Assembly (NCBI RefSeq): GCF_000316195.1
Contig: NZ_JH994110.1
Coordinates: forward strand, 851,631 to 915,630
Origin: Brachyspira hampsonii 30446
GTDB taxonomy: Bacteria > Spirochaetota > Brachyspiria > Brachyspirales > Brachyspiraceae
Reading direction: 5' to 3'
Length of the DNA: 64,000 nucleotides
Part shown: positions 53,206 through 63,413 of the stretch, one piece after another
Layout of the letters: each line of letters starts with the position of its first letter
Position numbering within the stretch: position 1 is the first letter of the stretch
Program-made: the position numbers and the translations under genes
Notes under the pieces: generated by a model
Databases searched by the model: none
What the model was told of the DNA's origin: nothing
Seen by the model: only the letters and a program-made list of their open reading frames with translations

Positions 53206-55977
53206 ATGGATTATAGTTCTACTATCAATTTACCTAAAACCTCTTTTCCTATGAAAGCAGGTTTGAAGGAAAAAGAGCCCAAAATAATAAAAAAATGGGA
53301 CGAAGAAAAACTTTATCAACAGCTTAGAGAATTAAGAAAAGGTGCTCCTAAATGTATTTTACATGATGGACCGCCTTATGCGAATGGAGACATTCATATT
53401 GGAACATCATTGAATAAAATTATTAAAGATATTATTGTAAGATATAAATCTGCTAAAGGCTTTGATTCTCCTTATGTTCCTGGCTGGGACTGTCATGGTA
53501 TGCCTATAGAATTAAAGGTGCAGGAGAGTTTGGGAGATAAATATAAAGAAACTTCTAAATTCATAATGAGAAAGAAATGCCGTGCTTATGCTCAGAAATA
53601 TATTGATATTCAAAGAAAAGAGTTTAAAAGACTTGGTGTTATGGGCGATTGGGAAAATCCTTACCTTACTATGTCGCCTGAATATGAATCTGAAATAGTT
53701 GAAGTATTTGCTAAACTTGTAGAGAAAGGATATATATATAAAGGACTTAGAACTATTCACTGGTGTATGGACTGTGAAACTGCATTGGCTGCTGCTGAAA
53801 TAGAATACGATGATAATCATACTTCTACAAGTGTTTATGTGAGATTTCCTGTATTAAATAAAATCAATGATAAATTAGACGGCAATGTTGATGTTATGAT
53901 ATGGACTACTACTCCTTGGACATTACCTTCAAATATGGCTTGTGCTTTTAATAGAGATTTAGATTATGTTGCTGTTGAAATAGATGGAAGATATGCAATA
54001 ATGACTAAAAGCCTAGTTGATACTGTTCTTGGCAAAAAAGACATGAAAGCAGAAGGCAGAGATATTATTCCTATATCTATAGAAGAGATTGAAAAACTTG
54101 AGATAGCACACCCATTTATCAAAGACAGAAAATCTGCTGTTGTATTTGCTGATTATGTTGAGGCTACTGCTGGTACAGGTGTTGTTCACACTGCTCCAGG
54201 TCATGGTATGGAAGACTATCAGACAGGTGTTAATTACGGACTTGATATATATTGTCCTGTAGATAAAGCTGGAAGATATACAAGTGAGTTTCCAGAAATG
54301 CAGGGCATGAAAGTAAGAGATGCTAACCCTAAAGTAATTGAAATACTTGAAAATAACGGCTCATTATTCTATAAAGAGAAAGTTACACACAGTTATCCTA
54401 TATGTTGGAGATGTAAAAATCCTTTGATATTCAGAGCTACTTCTCAGTGGTTTATGGATATGAAGCATGATCATATAGATGAGAGAACTGTTAAATCTTT
54501 AGATAATATTAAATGGTATCCTACTTGGGGACATGACAGAATGAGAAAGATGCTTGAGAATCGTCCAGACTGGTGTTTATCAAGGCAGCGTTCTTGGGGT
54601 GTTCCTATACCTGCATTCTACTGTAAAAACTGCGGAAAAACTTTACTTACTGCAGAGTCTACTAAGCACTTTGCTGAAATAGTAAAAACTAAAGGAATGG
54701 ATGTATGGTTTGAATTAGAGCCTAAAGATTTACTTCCTGAAGGTACTAAATGCGAATGCGGTTCTTCTGACTTTGGTAAAGAAGAGGATATTTTGGATGT
54801 TTGGTTTGATTCTGGTGTATCATCTTTTGCTGCACAGAAAACCAATAGAGATTTGGACGGAGTTTTCCCTGTTGATATATATTTGGAGGGAGGCGATCAA
54901 TACAGAGGCTGGTTCCAAGCTGCAATTTGGCCTTCTATGGCTATAAGAGGAATTCCCCCATACAAAGAGCTTGTTACACATGGCTGGACTTTGGACGAGC
55001 AGGGCAGAGCTATGCATAAAAGTGCTGGTAATGTTGTTTCGCCTTTAGAAGTTATTGATAAATACGGTGCTGATATATTAAGGCTTTGGTGTATAAGTGA
55101 AGACTTTACTCACAATGCACGTGTTGGAGATAACATGATGAAAGCTATTGCCGATAACTACAGAAAAATAAGAAACACTTTCAGATATTTGCTTGGAAAT
55201 ATTTCTGATTTTGATTACAGCAAAGAAAAGATTGAAGTTAAAGATTTACTTCCTGTAGACAGATATGCATTATCAAGACTTCATAGCTTTATAAAAGTTG
55301 CTGATAAGGCCTGCGAGGGTTATGAGTTTCATTTATTCTATCAAAGACTTATAAATTACTGTGTAGTTGAGCTTTCTGCTACTTACTTTGACATTATAAA
55401 AGACAGATTATACTGCGACAGAAAAGATTCTATTTCAAGAAGAAGTGCTCAGACTGTACTTGCTAAAATATTAGATGTATTAGTTAAACTTATAGCTCCT
55501 GTACTTCCTTTCACAACTGATGAGGTTTGGGGATACTACAAAGGAGAAAATGCTTCTTCTGTACATTTGGAATTATATCCTAAAGCTGATGATAGTTTGA
55601 TTGATTTAGAATTAGAACAAGAATGGACTTCACTTCTTAAAGTACGCGATGATGTATTATTATCTCTTGAAAGAGCCAGAGACAACAATACTATAGGTAA
55701 ATCTTTAGAGGCTTATATAACAATATGCACTAAAGAATCATCATCAAAAGACTTACTTACAAAATACCAAAAATATTTAAACGAAGTATTTATTGTAAGT
55801 AAAGTAACAATTTCAGACAGCAAGGACGATACATTTATAGAAGGCGGCGTTTCATTTGTTAAGACAGAGAAAGCAAGCCATGAAAAATGTGTTCGCTGCT
55901 GGGGACATTATGAGAGTGTAGGCGAAGATAGCGAGCATAAAGAGTTATGTTCTAGATGTGCTGAAGCGGTTAAATAA
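53206..55977 (+). CDS. ileS: Isoleucyl-tRNA synthetase
   Basis: 923 residues, class I synthetase. HIGH-type motif GDIHIGTSLNKI near residue 66, GWDCHGMPIE, editing-domain WTTTPWTLPSNMA and GTGVVHTAPGHG, WFDSGVSSFAA, the KMSKS equivalent AMHKSAGNVVSP, and the C-terminal zinc site CVRCWGHYESVGEDSEHKELCSRC. The HIGT/MHKS variants occur in several bacterial IleRS. GGAGC about 9 bp before the ATG. Followed by a terminator that reappears after the DarG-like gene. Confidence 0.97.
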   Translation: MDYSSTINLPKTSFPMKAGLKEKEPKIIKKWDEEKLYQQLRELRKGAPKCILHDGPPYANGDIHIGTSLNKIIKDIIVRYKSAKGFDSPYVPGWDCHGMPIELKVQESLGDKYKETSKFIMRKKCRAYAQKYIDIQRKEFKRLGVMGDWENPYLTMSPEYESEIVEVFAKLVEKGYIYKGLRTIHWCMDCETALAAAEIEYDDNHTSTSVYVRFPVLNKINDKLDGNVDVMIWTTTPWTLPSNMACAFNRDLDYVAVEIDGRYAIMTKSLVDTVLGKKDMKAEGRDIIPISIEEIEKLEIAHPFIKDRKSAVVFADYVEATAGTGVVHTAPGHGMEDYQTGVNYGLDIYCPVDKAGRYTSEFPEMQGMKVRDANPKVIEILENNGSLFYKEKVTHSYPICWRCKNPLIFRATSQWFMDMKHDHIDERTVKSLDNIKWYPTWGHDRMRKMLENRPDWCLSRQRSWGVPIPAFYCKNCGKTLLTAESTKHFAEIVKTKGMDVWFELEPKDLLPEGTKCECGSSDFGKEEDILDVWFDSGVSSFAAQKTNRDLDGVFPVDIYLEGGDQYRGWFQAAIWPSMAIRGIPPYKELVTHGWTLDEQGRAMHKSAGNVVSPLEVIDKYGADILRLWCISEDFTHNARVGDNMMKAIADNYRKIRNTFRYLLGNISDFDYSKEKIEVKDLLPVDRYALSRLHSFIKVADKACEGYEFHLFYQRLINYCVVELSATYFDIIKDRLYCDRKDSISRRSAQTVLAKILDVLVKLIAPVLPFTTDEVWGYYKGENASSVHLELYPKADDSLIDLELEQEWTSLLKVRDDVLLSLERARDNNTIGKSLEAYITICTKESSSKDLLTKYQKYLNEVFIVSKVTISDSKDDTFIEGGVSFVKTEKASHEKCVRCWGHYESVGEDSEHKELCSRCAEAVK

Positions 55978-56000
55978 AAAATAACATAATTTTTAAATAT

Positions 56001-56035
56001 TAAAAGGGCGGCTATGAATAATGGCTGTCCTTTTT
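56001..56035 (+). terminator. Terminator of ileS; left copy of a 35-bp direct repeat
   Basis: AAAAGGGCGGC / GCTGTCCTTTT stem with loop TATGAATAATG. The same 35 bases recur at 57879-57913. Confidence 0.9.
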
Positions 56036-56162
56036 ATTAGAATAGGAACTATATATTGAGTAATTTTAATTAAAATTTTATAATATGAATTATATAAAGT
56101 TTTAATATATTTTATTTATAGTATAATTGCATATAATCTACAGAATGAAAGGTTATTTATAT

Positions 56163-56795
56163 ATGAGTGCTAAAACAGGACAACTTATATATCATTTAAC
56201 AGCTATAGATAATTTTGAGTCTATAGTAAAAAATGGATTACTTCCTAGAAGTAAAATAAAGCCTAATATTGATGTTGCTGATAATGAAATATTAAACGGA
56301 AGAAATAAATATAATTTATTAGATTATGTACCATTTCACTTTTTTATTAATACACCATTTGATGGGGCTATAAAAAAGAAATATAAAACTACTGATTTTA
56401 TTTATATATGTATAAAAAGAACAATAGCTAGGAATCATAATTTTAAAATAATACCATGCCATCCATTATCTAATAAACTTGCTAATTATGATAATATTTT
56501 ATTTAATTATGATGATGGATTTGATTTAATAGAATGGGATATAATAGATAGTGATAACAGAGATTATAATAATCAAGATATAAAAAATGCATGTATGGCA
56601 GAATGTCTATTTTATGGTAAAATACCAATAATAGAAATTACTTCCATTACAGTAAAAAATAATGAAAGTTTTAATAAAATAGGTGGAATTTTATTAAAAT
56701 ATGGATTTATCAAAAAAGATAATCAATATAGTTTTCATACTAAAAATTTAAAAAAATATAGCTTTTTTGTCGATATTAGTCCTAGTTGGTTTTAA
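56163..56795 (+). CDS. darT: DarT-like ADP-ribosyltransferase toxin
   Basis: 210 residues from the ATG at 56163 (AAAGG upstream). DarT/DUF4433 features: LIYHLTAIDNFESIVKNGLLPRS (His11 in the NAD-binding start, then the NGLL turn), YVPFHFFINTPF, and ACMAECLFYGKIPIIEITSI, whose Glu147 aligns with the catalytic glutamate of the family. DarT enzymes modify thymidines in single-stranded DNA (or guanosines) with ADP-ribose, blocking replication. The antitoxin gene starts 4 bp after the stop. Assignment by motif and gene pairing. Confidence 0.85.
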   Translation: MSAKTGQLIYHLTAIDNFESIVKNGLLPRSKIKPNIDVADNEILNGRNKYNLLDYVPFHFFINTPFDGAIKKKYKTTDFIYICIKRTIARNHNFKIIPCHPLSNKLANYDNILFNYDDGFDLIEWDIIDSDNRDYNNQDIKNACMAECLFYGKIPIIEITSITVKNNESFNKIGGILLKYGFIKKDNQYSFHTKNLKKYSFFVDISPSWF

Positions 56796-56799
56796 AGTT

Positions 56800-57849
56800 A
56801 TGATTATATATAAAACAGGCAATATATTAGATACAGATTCTCAATGTATCGTTAATACTGTTAATTGTGAAGGCTATATGGGTAAGGGTTTAGCTTACCA
56901 ATTTAAAAAAGCATATCCTGCAAATGAAAAAGCATATATAAAAGCATGTAAAACAGGTGAGATTGCTATAGGAAAAGTCTTTTTATTTGAAGAAGATAAT
57001 AAAATAATTGCAAATTTTCCTACAAAAGATAAATGGCGACTTCCTTCAAAAATGGAATATATTAAATTAGGTTTATTAGATTTGATTAATAAAATAATAG
57101 TAAGACAAATATATTCTATTGCGATTCCGCCTTTAGGTTCTGGAAATGGTGGGCTTAATTGGGAAGATGTAAGAAAGGAAATAGAGTCATCTTTTTATGA
57201 TTTATCAGAAGAAATTGAAGTAGTTGTTTATGAACCTGCTGGAAATATACAAACTAATTTAAAACCTAAAAAAGCTCCTAAATTATCACTATCTCATTAT
57301 GTAGTTAGTAAAATAGAGTCTTTATTAAAATATTACAATGTTAAAGATAAAACATATATTAGACTTCAGAAGAGTTGTTATTTTTTTAATCATTTTTATA
57401 GAAAGGATTATTTTGATTTTAAAGCATATAAATATGGTCCATATTCTCATGATATAGAGATCGTAAATAAAAAAATTAATGAATATATGCTTTATTATGA
57501 TATAAAAGATTATAATGTTTTATGTGATGAAGTTTATAAAACAATAATAAGTAAAAAAATAGAAAGTGAATTAGATAATATTGATAATGCTATTAAATTA
57601 TCTTCTGAATATGTTAATAATATAAAATCAAACAGTGAATTAGAATGTTTAACAACTATAATGGTATTAATAAAAGATTACAGTTATACTACAGAAGAAG
57701 ATATAATAAAGGGTTTTAAAGATTGGGAGTTTTCAAAAGAAAAGTCAAGAAAATTTAAGGAAAAAGATATATTAAATTCTATTAATTATTTATTAAATAC
57801 AAATATAATATCAAAAGGATTATTAGGATATTGTTTAGTTTCTAATTAA
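56800..57849 (+). CDS. darG: DarG-like macrodomain antitoxin
   Basis: 349 residues from the ATG at 56800, chosen because the longer frame overlaps the toxin and starts outside the domain. Macrodomain residues 1-155: YKTGNILDTDSQCIVNTVNCEGYMGKGLAYQFKKAYP and PPLGSGNGGLNW, the ADP-ribose-binding loops; it removes ADP-ribose from DNA. Residues 175-345 (RLQKSCYFFNHFYRKDYFDFKAYKYGPYSHDIE) match the DarG C-terminal domain that binds and inhibits the toxin. Together with darT this forms a complete type II/IV-like system. Confidence 0.9.
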   Translation: MIIYKTGNILDTDSQCIVNTVNCEGYMGKGLAYQFKKAYPANEKAYIKACKTGEIAIGKVFLFEEDNKIIANFPTKDKWRLPSKMEYIKLGLLDLINKIIVRQIYSIAIPPLGSGNGGLNWEDVRKEIESSFYDLSEEIEVVVYEPAGNIQTNLKPKKAPKLSLSHYVVSKIESLLKYYNVKDKTYIRLQKSCYFFNHFYRKDYFDFKAYKYGPYSHDIEIVNKKINEYMLYYDIKDYNVLCDEVYKTIISKKIESELDNIDNAIKLSSEYVNNIKSNSELECLTTIMVLIKDYSYTTEEDIIKGFKDWEFSKEKSRKFKEKDILNSINYLLNTNIISKGLLGYCLVSN

Positions 57850-57878
57850 TAATATTTTTAATAAAATGATTGGAATAA

Positions 57879-57914
57879 TAAAAGGGCGGCTATGAATAAT
57901 GGCTGTCCTTTTTT
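57879..57914 (+). terminator. Terminator of darTG; right copy of the 35-bp direct repeat
   Basis: Identical to the hairpin at 56001-56035 over TAAAAGGGCGGCTATGAATA and the rest of the stem, then a longer T-run. The two copies enclose the whole darTG unit. Confidence 0.9.
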
Positions 57915-57971
57915 ATTTGTTTTTATTTTGTTTTACTGTATAATAATATCATTACTATTGGAGTGTTATTT

Positions 57972-60900
57972 ATGAAGTCTATTACTAAAAATGCAAAAGA
58001 ATTATTAAAATTAAGAAATTTATTGAACTATGAAATTGATAATGATAAATTAGATTTTTTTAAAAGAGATATTAAATGGTATAGAAATGAAATAAATAAT
58101 GCTAAAAATAAAGGTGAGACAGAAGAACATTGTAAGGGTATATTAAATAAATTTTTAGTTAATGCCTTTGGGTATGACAGCAATACAAAAGGTAAAATAG
58201 ATTTGGTTATAAAGTTTGATGATAATATTAAAACCATTATAGAAACTAAAAATTATAATAATACATTAGAGATGATTGATGATAATAATTATAATAATAA
58301 AGCATTTTATCAGACTATACTTTATTATTATAAAAGCAGAAAAAATAAAGATAATAAAGATTTTAATATTGATAATATTATTATTACTAATTTTGAAAAA
58401 GTGTATTTATTTTCTAAATATGATTTTGAAAAACTTATTAATGATAATCAGATAGTGAATTATTTTAATGAAAATAGTAAAGTAAAAAATGAAACTTTTT
58501 ATAAGATTTGCAGCGGATTTTTAGATAATATTAATCTTGAGGTTGTTGGGTATAAGATAGATTTATTTAATGATGATGAGGTTCTTATATATAGGTTTTT
58601 TAATTCTTATAATATTTGTTCTGTTAAACTTGGAAATGATATTAATTCTATATCGAATACATTTTATAAAGAAATAATTTATATGATGGGGCTTGAAGAA
58701 GATAAAGAAAAGAAATTGCGTTTATCTAATGTTGATAATAGTTTAATAAGGCTTACTATGGACGTAATTAGAAATAGCAGTGATAAAACAAATGAAAATG
58801 ATATCTTTGATGAGGCTTTGAAACTTAATATTATATGGGTTAATAGAATATTATTTTTAAAGATACTTGAGGCACAGCTTAGGACTTTTAGAAATGATAA
58901 ACATTTGGATATATTAAATCCTTTTAAAATTAAAGATTATAATTATTTGTATACATTATTCTTTAATGTGCTTGCTAAGCCTAAAAATATGAGGTCATCT
59001 AATAATGATTATAATTATATACCTTATCTTAACAGTTCATTATTTGAAGAGGGTAAAGATGAGCTGATTTTTTCTATAACAAAATTGAATAATGATTCAA
59101 AAATGAAAATTATGTCTGGGAGTATACTTTATAATGATAGGGATTTTAACAGCAGTCAATTAACATTTTTGGAGTATATACTTAGATTTTTGAATTGCTA
59201 TGTATTTAATGCTGATGCTAAGAATGTAGATAAAAATACAATAATAAAATCTTCAGTTTTGGGACTTGTATTTGAAAGGCTTAATGGGTATAAGGACGGC
59301 TCGCATTTTACTCCGCCTGCTATCACTATGTATATGGCTAGGTACAGCATAGAAAAAATTATTATTGAGAAGTTTAATAAATATTTTAAGGAGACGCATT
59401 TTAATAATATAGAAGAAGTAAAAAATTATGTGAGGGCTAATATACATATTTATAGGGATAATATAAAAGATATTTTGAACTCTATAAAGATAATAGATCC
59501 TGCATGCGGAAGCGGACACTTTTTGGTTGCTTGTTTGAATGAGCTTATAAGGATAAAGAGTGAGTTTAGAGTTTTGCATGATAATATAGATATTAATATA
59601 TCGGAAGATGAGCTTGTTATAAATTATATAGACGGTACGCATTTTAAGTATAATATAGAAAATGATAATATTACAGAGAGAAAGCAGGAGATAGAAAAGA
59701 CATTATTTGAAGCTAAGGAGCATATTATCAGTAATCAGCTTTACGGGGTTGATATAAATCCGAACTCTGTAAATATATGCCGTTTGAGATTATGGATAGA
59801 ATTATTAAAGAGCAGTTATTATACGGATATAAAAAGCGATGAGAGGTTTATCGATTTGGAGATACTTCCTAATTTGGAGTTTAAGATAATATCTGCTAAT
59901 AGTTTGATAGAGCTTGATGATAAAGAAGTGAGTTTGATATCTCTTACTTGGGATAAGAATGAGCTTATCAAAAATATGCGGGAGTATTTTAATGCGAGTT
60001 ATGAGAATAAGAATGGTATAAGAAAGGAGATTTTAAGGCTTATTAAAGAGTATTCTAATCATAATGCGAAATTAGAAAATTATAATCCGTTTGACATGCT
60101 AAAAAGCTATGATTTTTTTGACAGCGGTTTGATGTTTGGGGTAGATAAATTCGATTTGGTGATAATGAATCCGCCTTATTTTCAGCTTACGGGAAATCAT
60201 CAATACTTGAATTATTTTGATAAAAAAGATAGTAAAGTTTCGGACATTTATCAATTATTTATGGAAATGTCTTTTAATAGATTGATTGATGAGAGCGGTA
60301 TTGTAAGTGCTGTAGTATCTAATAAGTGGATGCGTGCGGGTTATGGGGAGAGGACGAGGAAGTTTTTATATGATAGGGCTTATGTTTATGAGGTTATAGA
60401 CTTGGGGGCTAATTGGTTTGAAAGTGCTACGGTGGATACTAATATTATCAGCTATGGTAAGCGTAAAGAGGATATTCAGGAGAAAATTAATGCGTACAAA
60501 ATAAGTTTATGCGATGATATTTTTAAATCTAAAAAAGATAAATTATCAGGCGTAGAAAAAGAGTGCTTTATTTATCCTAAGAAAGATAACAGCTCTTGGA
60601 TAATTTTAAATGAAGATGAGAAGTCTATATTGGAGAAAATACATAGATTTAAGGCTTTGAAGGATTGGGGTATAAAAATAAATTTTGGGATAAAAACAGG
60701 ATTTAATGAAGCGTTTTTTATCGATGAAGAAACTAAAAATAATCTTATAAAAGAAGATGCTAAAAGTGCAGAATTAATTAAACCATTAATAAGAGGTCGG
60801 AATATAGCGAAATATTATTCAATTGTAAAAGAATATTTAATTAATATTCATAATGGTATAAAAGAAAAAGATATACCGCCTATTAATATAAAAGATTATC

Positions 60901-61421
60901 CAGCTATAAAAAGGCATTTAGATAAATATTATAAACAATTAGAAAAAAGACAGGATAAGGGAGATACTCCTTATAATTTAAGAAATTGTGCTTATTTAGA
61001 AGATTTTGAAGAAGCTAAAATAGCATGGGGAAATATAAGCAGTGAGAGTAGATTTTGTTATTTATTTAAAGATTTTTTTGTTTCCGCTCCTGCAAATATA
61101 TTAACAATTAATTCTAAAGATGAAAATATTTTAAAATATTTGTTAGCAGTAATGAATTCTAAAGTTTTTAATTATCAGTTTACTAATTTTGGTATTACTT
61201 TAGGGCATGCTTATGAATGGAAAAAACAATATGTAGAACCATTAAAAATTCCAGAACCTGACAAAGATACTGAAAATAAATTAGTTAATCTCGTTGACGA
61301 TATTATTCGGCTTAAAAAAGAGAACAAGGACGCTTCAGGGCTTGAGGCGGAGGTGGATAAGATTGTATACTCTTTATACGGGCTTACTGATGAGGAAATA
61401 AAGATTATTGAGGGGGAGTAA
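57972..61421 (+). CDS. Type IIG restriction-modification enzyme (Eco57I-like)
   Basis: 1149 residues from the ATG at 57972, 8 bp after TTGGAG. One chain with both activities. N-terminal PD-(D/E)XK nuclease: GKIDLVIKFDDNIKTIIETK (Asp77, Glu91, Lys93). Central helical connector. N6-adenine methyltransferase: motif I DPACGSGHFLVA at about residue 509 and motif IV NPPYF at 733. C-terminal target recognition region (850-1110), including FGIKTGFNEAFFID and LIKPLIRGRNI typical of type IIG/IIL specificity modules. Would methylate one strand of its site and cut unmodified DNA nearby. The next gene starts immediately at its stop. Confidence 0.92.
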   Translation: MKSITKNAKELLKLRNLLNYEIDNDKLDFFKRDIKWYRNEINNAKNKGETEEHCKGILNKFLVNAFGYDSNTKGKIDLVIKFDDNIKTIIETKNYNNTLEMIDDNNYNNKAFYQTILYYYKSRKNKDNKDFNIDNIIITNFEKVYLFSKYDFEKLINDNQIVNYFNENSKVKNETFYKICSGFLDNINLEVVGYKIDLFNDDEVLIYRFFNSYNICSVKLGNDINSISNTFYKEIIYMMGLEEDKEKKLRLSNVDNSLIRLTMDVIRNSSDKTNENDIFDEALKLNIIWVNRILFLKILEAQLRTFRNDKHLDILNPFKIKDYNYLYTLFFNVLAKPKNMRSSNNDYNYIPYLNSSLFEEGKDELIFSITKLNNDSKMKIMSGSILYNDRDFNSSQLTFLEYILRFLNCYVFNADAKNVDKNTIIKSSVLGLVFERLNGYKDGSHFTPPAITMYMARYSIEKIIIEKFNKYFKETHFNNIEEVKNYVRANIHIYRDNIKDILNSIKIIDPACGSGHFLVACLNELIRIKSEFRVLHDNIDINISEDELVINYIDGTHFKYNIENDNITERKQEIEKTLFEAKEHIISNQLYGVDINPNSVNICRLRLWIELLKSSYYTDIKSDERFIDLEILPNLEFKIISANSLIELDDKEVSLISLTWDKNELIKNMREYFNASYENKNGIRKEILRLIKEYSNHNAKLENYNPFDMLKSYDFFDSGLMFGVDKFDLVIMNPPYFQLTGNHQYLNYFDKKDSKVSDIYQLFMEMSFNRLIDESGIVSAVVSNKWMRAGYGERTRKFLYDRAYVYEVIDLGANWFESATVDTNIISYGKRKEDIQEKINAYKISLCDDIFKSKKDKLSGVEKECFIYPKKDNSSWIILNEDEKSILEKIHRFKALKDWGIKINFGIKTGFNEAFFIDEETKNNLIKEDAKSAELIKPLIRGRNIAKYYSIVKEYLINIHNGIKEKDIPPINIKDYPAIKRHLDKYYKQLEKRQDKGDTPYNLRNCAYLEDFEEAKIAWGNISSESRFCYLFKDFFVSAPANILTINSKDENILKYLLAVMNSKVFNYQFTNFGITLGHAYEWKKQYVEPLKIPEPDKDTENKLVNLVDDIIRLKKENKDASGLEAEVDKIVYSLYGLTDEEIKIIEGE

Positions 61422-63413
61422 ATGGAAAATAAAGATAATTATTTTAAATATATAGAAAATACAATAAAACATTATTTAGCTGAAGAAAATACAGATTATG
61501 GAATAATGCTTACAGGTGAATGGGGAGCTGGTAAAACATATTATGTGAAAAATAATTATAAAGATAGTATATATGTATCTGTTGCAGGAAAAAATACTAT
61601 AGATGATGTAATTTATGATATAAGCATATCTGGTATTTTTGATGTTCCCAAAAAAGACTCAGATTGTCCAAATATAAAAGCTATAAATAATGTAAATAAA
61701 ATGGCATTAAAAATTTTTAAACCTATAATAAAATATACTAATAATATTTTAGAAGAACCTATTATGAAAATATTATCTGATATAAGTAATAATTCTATTG
61801 AAATTAATAAAATATTATTAATTATTGATGATTTAGAAAGATTATCTAAAAATATAAATATAGAAGATTTATTATATTCTATTTATGATAATTTTATATC
61901 GAATAATGTAAAAGTATTATTTATTTGTAATGAAGAAGTATTAATTAATAATGGAGAGTATAATAAAATAAAAGAAAAAATCATAAGGCATACTATAAAA
62001 TTACATAGTATAGATAAAAATAATTTTAAATTATTTTTAGAAACATATATAATAAAAAATTTAATATATGATAAAGACATAGAAAATTATTATATTAGTA
62101 ATCATTTTTTTTATGAGCAATGCATACCTAATATTATTAATATATTTATGGAAATGGAATGTTATAATATAAGGACTTTTAAAAAATTCTTCGATATGTC
62201 AAAATATTTCTTAAATGAAATAAATAGATTTATAGAGAAAGAAGAATATAAATTAAACAATAATGAAGAATTATTTTTAGAAATATTAAAAATATTTGCA
62301 ATTGTTTTAATAGTATATGATAAAAATATAATAAATAATAGCATTTTTGTAAGTAAAGAAGAATATGATAAATATCATTCAGAAATTATTACTGAAGCAA
62401 TAATAAAAAATGCTATAGAAAATTGTTCTATGGATATGAAAACGGAGGAAAATCAAAATGTAAATAATAATATTAATCAAGAATATTTATCTAAATTTAA
62501 AGAATTAATTTCAAATATAGGAAAACAATATGTTATAAGAAATGAAACAAAAAAATATATTTTATATTATTTTTATAAATATATAGAATGCGGAATGTTA
62601 AATTATGAAGAATTGTTTTTAGAATATAAAAATCATATTTATCTAAATAAAAAATATTTAAAATCTTATAAAATAATTAGTGAAGGCTATGAAAATTCTG
62701 AAATTATCAAAGAAAATATAGATATTGTTTTTAATATTATAGAAAAAGAAATTGATAATTTTATGGATTCAGATTGTTTCGATATATATAGTAAAGTTTA
62801 TTTTTATTATTATGATATTATTTATGATAATAAAGATAGATATTTAAAAATTTTAAAAAATGCATTATATAATTATTGGAACAATGCAGATGTTAATGGT
62901 ATTTTTCTTATAAAAAATGAATATGAGCATAATAATTTTTTCTATTTTATATCTCGTAATGATATTATATCCATTAATAATAATGATGTTTTAATAAATT
63001 ATGAAAGAGAATTATTAAATAATTTGTATGAAAAGAAAATAAAAGAAGTTCCAGAAGAATTTTATAATGTTTTAGAAAATTTTAATAATCATAACAAATA
63101 TTATTTTTTTTCTGACTTTGGACAATATAATTATGCAATAGTACATTTGTTGTTTTTATCTCAAAATTTACGACTTATTACAAAAGATGTTTTTTCAATA
63201 AGAATATTTTTATTTTTTTTGAATTCAAAAACTATTATTTATAATGCTTTTCAAAAGTATAAAATATATGATTATAATGCTAAAGAATTGAAAGATATGG
63301 TAAATAATTTGATACCATTTGTAGATAGTATAGAAACAAATGATAAATACTTATTAGATAGAATAAAAGAATTAAGAGAAAGAATAGAATTCTATAATAA
63401 TACAGATTATTAG
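61422..63413 (+). CDS. KAP-family P-loop NTPase coupled to the RM enzyme
   Basis: 663 residues. Its ATG directly follows the RM stop codon (zero gap) and its ribosome binding site GGGGGAG lies within the RM gene's last codons, so translation is coupled. Walker A GEWGAGKT at residues 32-39; Walker B LLIIDDLERL with Asp136-Asp137 and Arg140; sensor-like VLFICNEE near 160. This layout, with a DDLER box, is KAP/STAND-like. The 450-residue C-terminal part is helical, aromatic-rich and unrecognised; no transmembrane helices are obvious. KAP NTPases appear in several antiphage systems. A role in regulating or adding to the RM enzyme is inference. Confidence 0.85.
   Translation: MENKDNYFKYIENTIKHYLAEENTDYGIMLTGEWGAGKTYYVKNNYKDSIYVSVAGKNTIDDVIYDISISGIFDVPKKDSDCPNIKAINNVNKMALKIFKPIIKYTNNILEEPIMKILSDISNNSIEINKILLIIDDLERLSKNINIEDLLYSIYDNFISNNVKVLFICNEEVLINNGEYNKIKEKIIRHTIKLHSIDKNNFKLFLETYIIKNLIYDKDIENYYISNHFFYEQCIPNIINIFMEMECYNIRTFKKFFDMSKYFLNEINRFIEKEEYKLNNNEELFLEILKIFAIVLIVYDKNIINNSIFVSKEEYDKYHSEIITEAIIKNAIENCSMDMKTEENQNVNNNINQEYLSKFKELISNIGKQYVIRNETKKYILYYFYKYIECGMLNYEELFLEYKNHIYLNKKYLKSYKIISEGYENSEIIKENIDIVFNIIEKEIDNFMDSDCFDIYSKVYFYYYDIIYDNKDRYLKILKNALYNYWNNADVNGIFLIKNEYEHNNFFYFISRNDIISINNNDVLINYERELLNNLYEKKIKEVPEEFYNVLENFNNHNKYYFFSDFGQYNYAIVHLLFLSQNLRLITKDVFSIRIFLFFLNSKTIIYNAFQKYKIYDYNAKELKDMVNNLIPFVDSIETNDKYLLDRIKELRERIEFYNNTDY

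Noticed and set aside
56127-56162. Longer start for the DarT-like toxin
   Set aside because: Begins at TTG without ribosome site and adds residues that do not belong to the domain; ATG at 56163 follows AAAGG.
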